From assembly GCF_902686445.1 (NCBI RefSeq), contig NC_062219.1, forward strand, positions 47,147,056 to 47,211,055: a DNA stretch of 64,000 nt. Direction: 5' to 3'. This document shows positions 13,645 through 28,600 of this stretch, piece by piece. Source of the stretch: Sciurus carolinensis. Taxonomy: Eukaryota; Chordata; Mammalia; Rodentia; Sciuridae. A program made the translations under genes and the position numbers. The notes below the pieces were generated by a model. It saw nothing but the letters and a program-made list of their open reading frames with translations, was not told the origin of the DNA and searched no databases. Positions within the stretch are counted from its first letter, which is position 1; the number at the start of each line of letters is the position of its first letter.

Positions 13645-16600
13645 GTGGATTAAACAGGATTTTGCATGTGCTGGTATCCCAGAATACATTTTGCTTATTT
13701 GATTAACTACATTTTACCTGTGTTTACCTCTAAGTTTTTAAATAAACTTGGTATTGGCCCTGGCCAAAGATATAGAATGATACAGGCAAATATAGTGTGT
13801 AGGTGTAAATCCTAGGTACTGAAGTCTTGAAGGGATTATACTATATACAATATGAAATTATTAGAGAGAGTGACACTAACCCATTCTCAGGTGGTAAGTG
13901 TCATGATTTAAGCTACTCCTAGAGTAGGAATTTATTGAAAGGGCAATATAGAAAGAACCAGAGAATTTAGGGAAAGGCTACAGAAACTTATAAAAATCAA
14001 AGAAAAGAACACTCCTATGAACAGCCACCTGGACTTCATTGACACAGTAACTAAAAGATTTTGTCCATTTCCAGGTGAGTTATGAATCAACTGCAGAAAT
14101 TCTAAGTGACAAAATTCGTTTTCCTTCATTTTTACGGACTGTGCCCAGTGACTTCTATCAAACTAAAGCAATGGCCCACCTGATTCAGAAATCTGGATGG
14201 AACTGGATTGGCATCATAACCACAGATGATGACTACGGACGATTGGCTCTCAACACTTTTGCAATTCAAGCTGCAGCAAATAATGTGTGCATAGCCTTCA
14301 AAGAGGTTCTCCCAGCCTTCCTCTCAGATAATACCATCGAAGTCAGGATCAATCAGACCCTAGAGAAAATCATTGCCGAAGCCCAGGTTAATGTCATTGT
14401 GGTATTTCTGAGGAGATTCCATGTTTTCAATCTCTTCAATAAAGCCATTGAAAGGAATATAAATAAGATCTGGATTGCTAGTGATAATTGGTCAACTGCC
14501 ACCAAGATTATCACTATTCCTAATGTTAAAAAACTTGGCAAAGTTGTGGGGTTTACCTTTAGAAGAGGGAACATATCCTCTTTCCATGCCTTTCTTCAAA
14601 CCCTGCACACACATCCCAATGACAATAACAAACCCCTGCATGAATATGCTGTCCTTTTTTCTGCCTGTGAGCATGTCAAAGACAGTGATTTGAGCCGATG
14701 CATTTACAATTATTCTCAGGGGACTTTAACCTACAGGGTTAACAAGGCTGTAAAAAGGAACTTCTTCATGAGAAATGACTTCCTCTGGCATTATACCGAG
14801 CCAGGACTCATTCATAGTATTCAACTTGCCGTGTTTGCCCTTGGCTATGCCATTCGGGATCTGTGCCAAGCTCGAGACTGTCAGAACCCCAACGCCTTTC
14901 AACCATGGGAGGTACTAACTCACACATCCAAGAATATCTCCCTTCCATCATTAATTTCCCTACCTTATGTTGCAAAGATTTATATCAACTGCTCAATTTT
15001 ATTCCTTTTATATGTAGAAACTATTAGTGTTTGAATAACCTGCATTTCTATCTCGTTTTTTTTTATTCTTAAAGAGGATAGAATTATGTTTTACCTGCTA
15101 CTGATCCACCAAAGTTTTGTTCTTACATTTTCCAGAAAGATTCTACTGATAATGCTTGAGTTTATGGATTTTTCAATGCCTCACATAAATTAAAATTAGC
15201 TCTTTTAATAATCTTAACTGCAAAAATTAGACCAGATAAGTTTAATGATTCTTTTCATTATTGCTAAATACAGTGGGGTACCCCTTACCTGAATTTTGTG
15301 GTAACACAAGGGCTTTAGGTTGGGTACTATTTGAGATTTTGGAATATTTGAATATGCATAATGAGATATCTTAGGGATTGGTTCCAAGTTTCAATGTGAA
15401 ATTTCTTTATTTTTATATATGCTTTTTATACATTGCCTGAAGTTAATTTTATGATATTTTTAGTGCACCTGCATTATGACTGCATGGTCAGGTGTGGATT
15501 TTTTTAAAAATTTGTGTTGTCATGTTAGTGCTCAAAAATTTTGCATTTTGTAGCATTTTTGGATTTCAGATTTTTAGATCAGAGATGCTCAACCTGTATT
15601 ATGGATAACCTGTATATGGTAAGGAGATTAACTTAGGCAGTACCATAAATATGATTCTAATATGGGTCTTCTGACTCCATACTCTTTTCTTTCCACTGTG
15701 TTGAAGGTGGTTTATAATCCCAACACCTCCAGTTTTCTTAAATGTCCATGAACAAAACTTAAAAGTAAATTGCTTCTTTTAATGCTGATAAGTTTTGCTC
15801 ATTAGAAACAAATCTCTCAATAATGGATAATCAAAGCCAAGTCTATATGTCTTGAGGTAGATATCACAAAATACAGGTGTTTACAGATTTGTAAGAGAAA
15901 AGAAAGCAAAAAGGAATAAAATTCAGTTTTTTGATCATATAAATGCATATCCAGAAAAATGTCATTTCTACTTTTGTCATTTTTATTTATTTTTCTTTTG
16001 GTGTTGGGAATTGAGTCCAGGACCAAGCATGGCTCTACCACTAAGCTACACTGGCAGCTCTTTCATTTGTACTTTATTACTCGCAAAAATAAGCTCCAAG
16101 GTCTGCTAAAGATCTGAGGAAAATCTATAAAAGTATTTTAAATCAGGAATATATGTAAAACATTTTGAAGAAAAACTTCAGAAAGTATAATTCAAGTCTT
16201 CTAAAATGTTTTATTTAAACACTAGGAGTCTGAGGTCATTCTTGATTCCCAAAAACCTGTTAATCTAGAAAGAAGCAGAAGCATATTTAAAAGGAGAATT
16301 AAAGGGTAACTTGCTCCTTTGATCATAATGTGAGTGAGCCACATCTGGCCAATGCCAGATTTAGAAGGACAAATAACACAAACAATTGTTGTTTTATAAA
16401 GAAATCTTCATAGACATCAAATTCAAAAAGATCAGTAACATATAAGATCCCTAAGCAAGGATACATCCATAAGTATTACTTTATCTTCTAGCAAAACTCA
16501 CTAATATTTAAAGGTTATTTTCTGAATGGTTTTAGATTCAGATAATTTTAAGGGGTTAGTTTTTCCTACCGTTTTAGGGTAGTACTTACTTTGGCTCTGT

Positions 16601-19600
16601 ATTTGGAGATATCTGTAAGCAGTAATCAGGGATGGCAAAGTCATATTTATTTATTTCATTTCAACAGATATTTAAAATGTATTTTCAGGGCAATATAGTT
16701 ATACATAATAATGGGACTTCAACTGGTTTTTAATGTTCTTCACATGTGTGTAAGGATACTGTTTCCTTTTTATGACTAATGATTTTGGTTTTCTTTTACT
16801 TCTGATTGTATACAAGGTAGTAAGTGGTGTATGTGAGATGACAGAATGTCTAATACTCATGTGTTTATTTAGCAAATATTTGTTTGGTGTCTCAGTGTTC
16901 TGGGCATTATGTTGAGTGCTGAGGATATATATCATGGAGAACAAAACAATTTTCTCCTTAATCAATCTAGTGTGGGATACAACCAAATGATTATAGAGTC
17001 AATTATAATGCAGTCTACTTAATTACAACAGTTCATATAAACATGAGATGGCAGAGAGACATATCATTGAACCAGCCAACCCAGTATAAGCACTCAGAGA
17101 ACATTCTCCAAATATGACATCTATGGTGAATGCCATGGAAAGGTTAGAAAGAAACACTTCAGCAGAGTTCCAGAAGGGAGAGAAAGCACAGCATCCTCAG
17201 GGAGCAGAAAATAGTGCCATGGGACTGGAGTCTTGCATGGAAGCTATAGACATATGAGACAGGAAGGGTTTATTAAGGGCACATTATTAGGACCTTGTCA
17301 ATCAGGATTTCTTGAATTTTGAAGTGTAGTTGAATTACCTGGAAATCATATTATGCAGATGTTAATTCAGTAGTCCTACAAAGGGACTCAAAAGCCTGCA
17401 TTTCTAACAATATCTCAGGTGATATTGCTACAACTGGGGCAGAGACCATCCTTCAGGTAGAAAGTTTGCAAACTATGTTTAATGTTTTGGACTTTTGAAA
17501 GCAAAAAGGTGCCCGTTAAAGGTATTTTTTTGCAGGAGGGTGATATGATTTGTTTTCCAATTGTAGAAAAAGCATTCCAACTGCTGTATGAATTGATTAA
17601 AGAAACACAAGATTAGAGAGAAAGAACAATTTGATAATCCAAGCATAAAATAAGAATGCCTTGTTCTTTGGGTGTGACAATAAGGATGGAGACATGTATA
17701 CATGGATATTTAAGAAGATGGTTGAAGAGCATTTGGATATACATTGACTATAACAGATGACAGACAGAGAAGAGCAAAAACATTGTAATGATTCCCAATT
17801 TGAGCAACTGATGCCATTTGCTGAAACGTTAACAGAGGAAAATAGAGGTCTGGTGGCGAGAAGACATTAAGCATTTCATTTTGAAGAGACTGAATTTGAA
17901 GAACTTATGAGATACACAAGTGTAACCATGACGTTAGCATATTAGTCTTGAGGTTAGGAGAGATGTTAGAGTGATTTTGCAGTGAAGGATAGTAACCACC
18001 AACAATTTTTAAGCCTTATGGTTCTAAGTGCTGAGATCTATCATCTCTAATCTTGATAATATTAGGGAAGATCTACAGGACTTATTTTTTTGTTGTTACT
18101 GGGGATTGAAACCAGGGGTGCTTAACCATTGAGCCACTTTCCCAGTCCCTTTTTTTATATTTTATTAGAGACGGGGGTCTCTCAGAGTTGTTAAGTGCCT
18201 TGCTAAGTTTCTGAGACTGGTTTTGAACTTGTAATCCTCCTACCTCAGCCTTCAGAGCTGCTGAGATTACATGCATGCGCTCCGCTAGGACTCATTCCTT
18301 AAGCTCCATTTTAAAGAAGTGGTGAGAGGAATTGTTACTGGAAACCAACTCTAACAGCAGTTTAAAGATGAAGGATACTTCCAGAATAAAGGTCTGTCCC
18401 ACAGTCACCAACATAGTTACAGTGAAACTGTGACAGCCTTAGTTCAGTGTGCTTTCTGCTATGTCACAGAAAACTTCATCAGAAACAAAGACACAATTTT
18501 GAGCACAGGAAAAAGATGCAAAGCTTCTTGCTCTGCTTTTCTGTAATTTGGTCCCATAGATACCTCTTTCCACAAACAAGCTTACTTATGAAGATGGAGC
18601 AGATATCAGGGCAGATAGGAAAATGGAACACATGATCAACCATAACACCTTAGTTGGTGTGGCCTCCTGGCCTTGTGTTCTTAAAAACAGGATGCTACAA
18701 TACAGAGATGAGTCGTATAATAATTGAAATGCCATTCCCAGTCTCTGAATTCTGTAATGTCAGTTCATAGTGAAGTTAGGAGTTTCTATAAAAAAGAAAT
18801 TAATACGTGATAGAAAAAAAATAATAGTATAATAACTGGAGGGTTAATGTTCAAAATTCATCTTGATCCAAAGCAAATGTTTTATCATATTTAATGAGTA
18901 ATGTGTGTACTGTTTTATTTGCCTTTATCCTCTTTCCTGAAAGAACAAGCATAAAATTGTGCAAGTTTATTTACATTATACAATGTTATCATTATTTACA
19001 GAACATACATATGTCAGAACTTTACCCTGGAAAGCCTAATTAAATACTGGGAAAAAACAGATGGAAATTATAGTTCAAACATGAGACCAGAAGAGGATAT
19101 GCTTCCTAAAGAACTGAATTACTGGGGATTACTTGTGCATATTGTTTAAGGAAAGAACAGAATTAAAACCAGTATACAGGTAGACATAGAACATTGAAAG
19201 CAGATTCTTACTTATTCCTTCATTTTTGTCTCCTCCATTTTTTTCTTCCAGCCAATGCTGGAATAAAATATTTTTGGTTAATTCTACCATATTATATCAG
19301 TATCCTGCTTATTTAAAGAAATACCAATAAATTTACATTCACCAAAAGAAGTAGTAAATCTGTAGGGACACATAGGAAAATCAATACACACACCAGGATT
19401 CTGCTTAAGTGACATTTGGTCATGGACATGACTACCATGACTTGAAATCTAACTATTTATCTTGAAATCTAGCTTGATTTTCTTATATTCCATTAACCAA
19501 AGAACTTTTGAAATATAAAAAAAAGATTAACTAAAAATGAATAGAATAGAATAATTCTATTCAGAGAGAATAATTTCTGCCTCATTCCATAGATTTCCAA

Positions 19601-22600
19601 TCCAACATGAATCGGCCATAATGAATACGTTCAGAGAGGATATTTACTGAGTGATGCTTATATAGCAAGTTAGTGATGGAGCCAAAACTGTAACCTATTT
19701 TCCTACATCCAACTCCAGTGTTCTTTCCCTGAGCATGAGCTTAGTGTGGCTACTTTGTCAGCAAAACATTTTCTGTTCCAGTTCTATCACTTATCAGTTT
19801 TCACTGTAAAAACTGGATAGTAAGGCAAGTAATTTTTCTTTCCTCTTTCCTAGTTAAAAAACTATTTTATAAATTAAATTTTAAAATAGAATTTAGAGGT
19901 CACTTTATGCTAGAAACAAACTTAAGATTAATTAGAGATGATAAGGCAGAAAATAATTGCAATTATCAAGATCTCACCACTAATGAGGAATGGAACCAGA
20001 ATTAGAGCCCAGGCATCTGCTCCAGAGGACCCATTCTGAAATTCTGCAACATGCAGATTCTCAGATTTCAACTTTATAGACTGCAGTAGCTACCACCATA
20101 GAAACTAACTTTTTTTTTTTCAAATCCACATAGCAAAACTTTGGCAGAGATGAGAACAGAAATCAAGTGGAATTCTTTCTTAAATTATTGCCACAGCTGG
20201 CTAAGAATGCCCTCATCAGTGATAAGGAATCTTCTTTTTTTCTCATTTTTAAGTGATATTCCTTATGATGCAGTATTATAAGTGGGATAATGGGTACACT
20301 TACCATGTTCATATTCAGCATTTGTTTCCATTTTATTTTTTACAGCTACTTGATGTGTTGAAAAATATAACATTCACTGATGGAGGGACTTCTTTTCATT
20401 TTGATGCTCACGGGGACTTGAATATTGGATATGATGTTGTGCTGTGGAAGGAGATCAATGGTCACATGACCATCACCAAGATGGCAGAATATGATCTACA
20501 GAATGATGTCTTCATCATCACAAACCAGGAAACAAAAAATGAATTCAGGACTCTTAAGGTAATTTTGTTGTAGAATGCTTTGTAGCATTCCAATCAATTA
20601 GTACCTCACCTGAAAAGTCCTTGACCCCCCCAGGACCTCCTGTGATCCTCCTACCTGTTCACTTCTCCTCACTCCCTTCTTAAATTTTGAGTTCATCTAG
20701 TGTAACGCTTTCTTGTACACAGCCTCAATCTCCTTACCCCTTTGTCTTATCATATTGATTGGATCAAAATGCAGTTTTGATTAGATCCAACTATTCTTCC
20801 TAATCAGAGTTGTTCCTATGTGGCTCAGCTTGGCACACAAAAAAATGAAAACAGAAAGAAAGGAAAAAAGATATGTTTGTTCACTGGTATCACTTTAAAT
20901 TCATGATATCCAACCTCCAGAGGGCCTTAATGCTGAGAGCAATCACATTGTGGCCTTGTCAGTTAACTCACCCGCCATATTGGATTGCTATTTTGCTTTC
21001 TCTTCTTTCCTCTGACATTAATATACCCTTTTCATTCTCATTTTCAGTTCTACCATACTGCTTTCTATTCTACCAACAAAACTGAGCCTATCAGAAAAGC
21101 ACTCCACATTCCCCTGTAGCATATCTGTGCCTGTATCCCCACCTTCCATCTGGCCCTATGGTCGCACCTAGTGCTCCTAGTCAGGGACAACTGCTCCATT
21201 TCATCTCTAGGACCCATTCCCTTCACTTATTGCCACATCTTCCTCTGGCAATTTTATACTATCTCATGCATCTTCAATTATTCTACTTTGGATTATTTGC
21301 ATGATGATATAAATATGCTATCATGTTTTCTCCCATATTAAAAAATGAAAAAGAAAGAAACTCCATAGACCCCCCCTCCTGTTTTAGTCAGCTTCTTTGT
21401 TGCTTTGATGAAAGGACTCAATCAGAACAATTGTAGAGGAGGAGAAGTTTATTTGAGGGCTCACAGTTTCAGAGATCTTAGTCTATAGAGGACTGACTCC
21501 ATTTCTCAGGGCTCAAGGTGAGGCTGGAGATCATGGTGGGGGAGTGTGGTGGAGGGAAGCAGCTTCCATCATGGTGATCATGAAGCAGAGAGAGACTCCA
21601 CTGACCAGATACATATATATTCCCAAAGCCACGCCCCAAATTCCACCTCCTCCAGTCACACCTACCACTTCAGTTACCATTCAGTTAATCCCTGTCAGGG
21701 GATTAAGTCACTGATTGGGTTAAGACTCTTAAAAGCCAGTCATTTCTCCTCTGAACCTTCTTGCACTGTATCACATGTGAGTTTTGGGGGGACATCTCAC
21801 ATCCAAACCATAAAGCTCCCCATGTCTTCCACACACTACCCATTTCTGTATTTCTCTTTCACCAAAATTCCTTGAAAAGATTAATATATTCACTGGCTCA
21901 AATTTCTCTCCTCCCATACCTTTGTTTACCTGTCTCTGATTTATCAAAATTGTTTCTGTCTAGCTCACATCGCACTCCTTGGTTTTCTTCTGTGTCTCTG
22001 GCCACTGCTTCTCACTCTCCTTTGCTGGTTCCTCATCCTTCCTACTCAGCACTGAAGTGACTAAGGCTTAGAATTTTTCTTCTTTGTCAAAACTTTTCCT
22101 GAGTGATCTCACTCAGGCCTAAAATAATGTCATTATATAGCAGGCTGATGACTCCTAGATTTTAGTTTTCTGACTTTTGAATAAATTCCCAGCTGCCTAA
22201 CTGACACCTTTAACTAGATATTTATTGGTCATTTTAGCTCAGCATCTCTAAAACAGAGCTCTTAATATTATTTTCCAAACCTACCTCATCTCAGTAAATG
22301 GCAACTCTCTTTTTGCAAATTGCTGGGATCTTGGTCACTTCTCTGGCACACTCCAGATCCAATGGACGTTTGATTTTCAGAATGTGTCTAGAATCTAACC
22401 ATGTTTGACTTCCTACTTGGTTCCTGCTACCTCACTCCAAGCTGCAGCCATTTCTCACCCAGGTTTTTGTAGTAAAGTTTCTCACTTTACTGTCTATCTT
22501 CAGAAAAGAGAAGATAAAAGTAAGCAAAATATACAGAATGAGAGACAGTGGTAAGTGCTAAGGAGAAAAAGGAAGAGAGGATAATAGCAAGCAGAAATAG

Positions 22601-25600
22601 TTTGGCGTTGCAATTTTGTGGTGTTGGGAATCAAACAGAGGGTATGTACTGTCTATACTGTCTATTTTCACTCTTACTTATTTCAGTCTGTCCTTAAAAC
22701 ATAGTGGTTCTGTAAAAGATAGTGCTCTGGGGTTGGGGATATGGCCCAGTGGTAGTGCACTTGCCCAGCAGGCACAGGTCCCGAGTTTGATTCCCAGAAC
22801 CCCACCCCCCGCCACACACACACATGCGCCCACAAATGGTTTTATGCTTAGAACCTTTCATGAAATTATATTTCTCTGAAAGTAAAAGCTGGTCTTTTTA
22901 AAGATCCTACACGACCTGCCCTGTTCCTCCCTGACCTCATCTCCTGTTACCCTCCCTTTGGTCTCCTCTTCTGCCTCCCATAGGCCTCCTGTCCTTCTAT
23001 ACATGTGTTTCCTTCTCCTAGCACAAGGGCTTTGCACCTACTATTTCCTTTGCCTCTGGTAATTTTCTCTGACATCCATGTGGTTAACTATTTCACTTCT
23101 TTCTCTTTTCTGAAAAGTCACCTTCTCAGAAAGGCCTTTCCTGGACACCCTATTTAAAATTGCAACATCCAAGCTGGGGATGTAGCTCAGTGGTAGGACA
23201 CACTCCCAGAATGTACATACCCTCTGTTTGATTCCCAGCACCACAAAATTGCAACGCCAAACTCCTATTTCTGCTTGCTATTATCCTCTCTTCCTTTTTC
23301 TCCTTAGCACTTACCACTGTCTCTCATTCTGTATATTTTGCTTACTTTTATCTTGTTTATTGTCCTGATGACTAGAACCAGAACGAAAGGTCTATGAGAG
23401 AAGGAATTTCTCTCTCATTCCATCCTGTGGCTCCAACAATTAAAACAGTTCCTGATGTAAAATAGGCACTTAAGTGTTTGGTAGATGAAAGAATTAGTTG
23501 AGTAATGCCGTAAATCTTTTCCATTAATCAAATTTCTACTATCAGTAGTTTCAATAAAGCAAAATACTTTTTTCTTGGAAGTCAGAAATATAACCCTTGT
23601 TTTAGTGTTCAAATGTCATCTTCACTATCACGACCATCATCCTTGCAACTACATCATGAACCCAGCCCTCTGCTAAATACGGAAACTCACACGGAATCCT
23701 TAAAACCATTCTAACTCACTTTCTTATTGAATAAAGAGGCTTCCCTAACTATTTTTGCAAGAAGTGCTGATTTTAATTGTTACCAAGACTTATCTCCAGA
23801 TTCTGTAAGATACACACTAAGGGGCAGGTGGTAGAATGCAGAAAACTGAGAAAAGTTTTGAGTGACTAAATTGAAGGGCTGACCACTATGAGGAGAGGGA
23901 CACGGCCTTCTTTGCTGATGAAGACACCCATCGATATTTCAAGGACATAGCCAAAACCAATAATAGGGCTGGGGAGATAGCTCAGTTGGTAGAGTGCCTG
24001 CCTCGCAAGCACAAGACCCTGGGTTCAATCCCCAGCACCGCAAAAAAACAAAAAACAAAACAAAACCAATAATAGCTGAGACATTTGGTTAGATTTCAAG
24101 ATCTCCTTGTCAATTTGCTGGCTAGTTGGTGAATCAAAACTTCTCATAATTCACCAAAATTCTTAATCCAAAATATCAGATATTTCTAATCTATTGATAT
24201 TCCAAAGCTATCCATAGTAGACTTTGCAGTGTCTTTGCTGTCTCTTGATGTGGAGGGAGAGAAGGACTTTGTTGCTAGGAAAGGAGGCGACACTTTTATC
24301 CCCGTATTGACGACTGGCTTTATCTAATAGTTAAATCCTTTTGTTTCCTCTGAGCATCCTCCAGGAGAGTGGACAGCTCAGATTAAAAAGTTTGCCCTGG
24401 GAAATCATCAAGGCATATCTACTTCCTGATGAAAACCCTCCTGAGCAATAATTGTTGAGAAAAAGAAAGCCAGTGCTTGTAGACACAGGGCTACTACATC
24501 TTGCTACCTTTTCTCTCAGTCCCTGGTTGGTTTTCTTCATCTTCTAGAGAAAGGATTGGTTGGCTTAATACTCTGATGGTGTTTCAGACTCAGCAATAGC
24601 TGTTCAGAGAATCTTGAGAAAGTCTCAGTTAATCATTTGACTCTGACTTGCCAAGGGAAAAGTTAAATGATGACACATATTTATTTTACAAGATATGCCA
24701 TGAGAAAAGGATTATGAATGAAAAATTATAATGTGAAGTGCAAAGAATGATTAATTGGATCAGAAGTAAAGGATTCCATAAGACTAGAATGCTGCTTATG
24801 ATTCATGTTGCAACATGTGAATTATAACTCTCAGTGTGATTTAAAGATTATTTTAGCTTATCTTTTTAACTAACATATAATAGTTTTAAGTTCAAAATAT
24901 TCCATTGTTTGGGTTTTTTTTTTTTTTCTTGTTTTGTTTCAGTTTTAGAGTTAGACTGGATGTGTCCCTTGGAGAGTATGATTAGAATGTTTTATAAAGA
25001 GTATCAAAGTCTAATAATTTACTATTTTCTTATACAGTGGAGCTAATCATTCAACATGACACTGGAAATTTCCAGACCATCATTTCCTGCTTCAGTTCTA
25101 CAACTCTTTCCCACAGCCAAGCCAGGGAACCTGACTGGATCATGGCTGCCCGATTCAGCCACCAACTGACCCCATAAATGAGCAAAATATATAAAAAGGA
25201 AAAACGAATTTTATGTAGTTCGATCAAACTGGGGAGAAGCAGCTAGATTGTGTCTCTTCAGGTCCTGCAGAACTGGTTAGTTTATAAAAATAAAAGTCAG
25301 GAGATGTACATATGTAGTTTATAAAGGCTGTCCTTGTCACAGAAAATGTCAGTTTTAGCCTCCTTGACACCTGCAGGGACAGGGTTTGGCTTTTCAGTTT
25401 TCACTCTGAACACAAAATTGCTCTCACCTCTGTTTCACAACTATGTTTCTCCCTCTTCTGCAAACTGTCTGAAAGAGTCAGTTCCCATAATTTGCTTACA
25501 GAAGCTATTGATAGGACAAAAATTGTGTTCTTTCTCCATCTGAAACATTTTATGTATTTTAAGCTTTTTCAAATACCTCAAGATAGCAAAAGAAATTACT

Positions 25601-28600
25601 TAATGCTATGAAAAAGATCAAAATTTTACTTAGTATCTTTAAATTAAGCCAAGATTAATTAAAAGAAAACATCTGAGATTTCTTTTCACTTTAGCAAACT
25701 TTATCTAAATGCTCCAAGGAATGCAGTCCTGGAGAAATGAAGAAAACTACAAGAAGTCAACATATCTGCTGCTATGAATGTGTGAGCTGCCCTGAAAATC
25801 ACTACAGTAATCAGACAGGTAAATTGTAGTCATTACACATAGTGTCCCATCTGAGTTATTTCCCTTAAACTGATTTCTCTTACATGAATCCTATTTTGGT
25901 TTGTTTCTTGGCTTGAAAAAAAATTTTTAAAGCTTCCCATGCTCCTGCTAGATTAAGTTCCAGCGAAATTTCATTTTCTCTTGGAATTTGCTCTATTATA
26001 TTATCGGATGTATATCATTAATAGATGATAGAGTTGTAAAAGTAATTTTACTTCTAAGGGAGAATATCATTCCCCCATTCAGACTTCCTCATCAACAACT
26101 CTTAAAATAGTGCAGGTTCTCTGTCAATTTTTTTCTGTGTACCCATCCTCATACAGACATGCTTGACTTGAAATTTCAGGCACAAAAAGTACAAATAAGT
26201 AAATATTAGATTAGCTATATTGAACATAATAGAAACCCAAAGATCCTTAGAGTTAAGAAATAACTGCATATACTGGGAATATTAACATTCTTACCAAGAG
26301 GAAAAAAGTTGAACCTAAGAAACAAGAGGACCCCCTATTAACAGAAATAAGGTGCTAATGACTGATTGTTTGCCGTCCTTATTTTTATCAATTGGACAGA
26401 GTCAGAGTGGAACAGACAAATTAAAATGCAAGAGTGAAGTCAACAGCCTTAGGAGCCCTAAGAACTATGGGCACTTTCAGCAGCATTAAACCTACTTAAA
26501 AACATCATATCCTTTGGTTAATTGCAGCATTCCTAATTGTCATCTATGAAAACTTAAGAACCCCAGAGCTGAAGTAGTTCCCAAATATGTATTCATTTTT
26601 CTTATTGGTTTCGAGGAAAGAGTATATCAATGGAAATATGACAGCATTTATGTTGTGTCATTGCCTTAGAAAATGCCATTTATCTCAACCTCAGAGCAAT
26701 TTTTCAAGTGAAAGAATTTTTTTTAAAAAAGTAAAATTTATTTCTCATAAAGAGGTACAGCCATTCTAAGTTCAATCTGGATTCTGTCTTTTGATAACCA
26801 AGTTGGTTCCAAACACAAGTGTAGAAGACTGACGAGACTCTGGAGGAAAAGCAAGGAGTTAGAGTAGCCTGGAAGGCCATCATCTCTTCTCTACGCTTCT
26901 AGCACACAGCTCTCATGCATAGGCAAGACCATTCAATTCCCACCAACCAAACGAAATGGCAAGCCCTACCAGCTGTGGTTAAGAAGAAACCAAAGAAAAG
27001 ATTTTATTTGTAGGAAAATAAAATTTTCAAAGAGAAGGAGGTTAGAAAAGTCATGAAGTTTATAAACAAAAACCCTTTAAGGTTAATATAGAAGAGAACA
27101 CAGAAACTTTAAAATGCTGAATGGGCACTTTCAACTTTTGTAGCATGTAATCAGATGGATGCTCTGGGGGAAGCTTTTTGGAAACAGTTGGAACCCATCA
27201 TCTAAAGGTTGTGGTAATAGAGAGCAAATGCAATTCTACTCCCAGAGACTCCATCTGACATCAATTATTCATGTTGCCCTGCTGTCAGAATCAACATAAA
27301 TACTGTTCAATTTCATCACTGACAGTGTGAGAGATTCAAATTAACCAATCTCCTGAGGGTTGGGAGGATAAACTTTAATTCTTCCTCAACTGTCATTGAT
27401 ATAATCTCACATTATCTCACTTTGGGGAAGAAGTTTAAGCTTTTAGGGTGACTCAGTCATAATGCCTCTACTTTTGAAAGATCTGTACCCTTATTCAGAA
27501 CAGCACTCCCACCTGAGAGGAGTCTACCATGTGCAATGCTCTGAATGTGGCACCCCAACGGGCAGAGTTTTTTTGTTTTTGTTTTTGTTTTTGTTTTGAG
27601 AGAGAGATTTAAAAATAGGCTCAGGAAATTCAGTTAGCTTGTTCAAGGAATGATAGTGGTGGAGAGATGAAAGGGACTGGAGTTATGTCTGATTCCAAAT
27701 CCTTTATTCTTAATGAGGTCCCTGAACTGCCTCCAATAATAATTTCATACGATGCTAGCCTCTATCCTGAAATATAAATTTCCTAAAAACTCATAGCTCT
27801 GATAGCTTTCTCTCTCTTGTTTTACTTTTTCCCTTGACTCACCTTTACTCTTTTTCTCTCATTTGTGGGGGTTCTACGCGTGTTTTATTTCACTAAAGAA
27901 CTAATGTGACAATTACCCGTATCGGTTTTCTAGTCAGGACTGGTACCATGGACAATCACCATGGACAGTTTTGGACAATCACCTAGTTTAATTGTTTGCA
28001 GTGTAACTGAATCTACTCTGTCTTTTAGATATGGATCACTGCATTTTATGCAACAACGAAACTCACTGGGCCCCTGTAAGGAGTGCTACGTGCTTGGAAA
28101 AGGAAGTGGAATATCTCAACTGGAATGACTCCCTGGCTCTTCTGCTGGTGGCCCTCTCCCTCCTAGGAATCATATTTGTTTTGGCTATTGGCATAATATT
28201 TACAAGAAACCTGAATACGCCTGTTGTGAAATCGTCCGGGGGATTACTGGTCTGCTATGTGATCCTGCTTTGTCATTTTCTCAACTTTGCCAGCACGGGC
28301 TTTTTCATCGGAGAGCCACAAGACTTCACATGCAAAACCAGGCAGATGCTATTTGGAGTGACCTTTACCCTCTGTGTCTCCTGCATTTTGATGAAGTCCC
28401 TGAAAATTTTGCTAGCTTTCAGCTTTGATCCCAACTTACAGAACTTCTTGAAATGCCTCTATAAACCTATCCCCATCATCTTCACTTGTACAGGTATCCA
28501 GGTTGTCATTTGCACACTCTGGCTCATCTTTGCAGCACCTACTGTGGAGGAGAATGTGTCCTTGCCCAGAGTCATTATCCTGGAATGTGAGGAGGGATCC

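Larger units (their letters stand above)
11829..14074 (+). other. GPRC6A: GPRC6A intron 2
   Basis: Holds an inverted L2 fragment, a compound microsatellite, an ID SINE and a 30-base A-run at 13612-13641. Otherwise nothing recognised. Confidence 0.8.
14912..20345 (+). other. GPRC6A: GPRC6A intron 3
   Basis: The longest intron, 5.4 kb. It contains an old DNA-transposon-like repeat, SINEs, an L2 split by a MER5A, and MIR remnants (about 19650-19745 and 19925-20035, minus). No exon-like conserved frame beyond exon 3 was seen. Confidence 0.8.
22080..23490 (+). mobile_element. L2 3'-end element, disrupted
   Basis: L2 text runs from about 22080 (CATCTCAGTAAATGGCAACT) to about 22490 and again from about 22870 (CTGACCTCATCTCCTGTTAC, AAGGGCTTTGCACCTACTA) to about 23490. 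In between sit the left arm of the inverted duplication and an ID SINE; another ID SINE sits at 23167-23244. Confidence 0.75.
20559..25694 (+). other. GPRC6A: GPRC6A intron 4
   Basis: Contains an unassigned interspersed repeat, an L2 carrying SINEs and the inverted duplication, and a young ID SINE. About 24100-25694 shows no recognisable element apart from a T-run near 24914-24927. Confidence 0.8.

Noticed and set aside
14912..15034. Exon 3 frame continues 40 codons past the donor
   Set aside because: The exon 3/4 join matches the family exactly at 14911/20346, and the extension has no family similarity.
23967..24048. tRNA-like sequence with A/B-box character
   Set aside because: It is an ID SINE with an A-rich tail and target-site duplication, not a tRNA gene. 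The same applies to the other ID copies.
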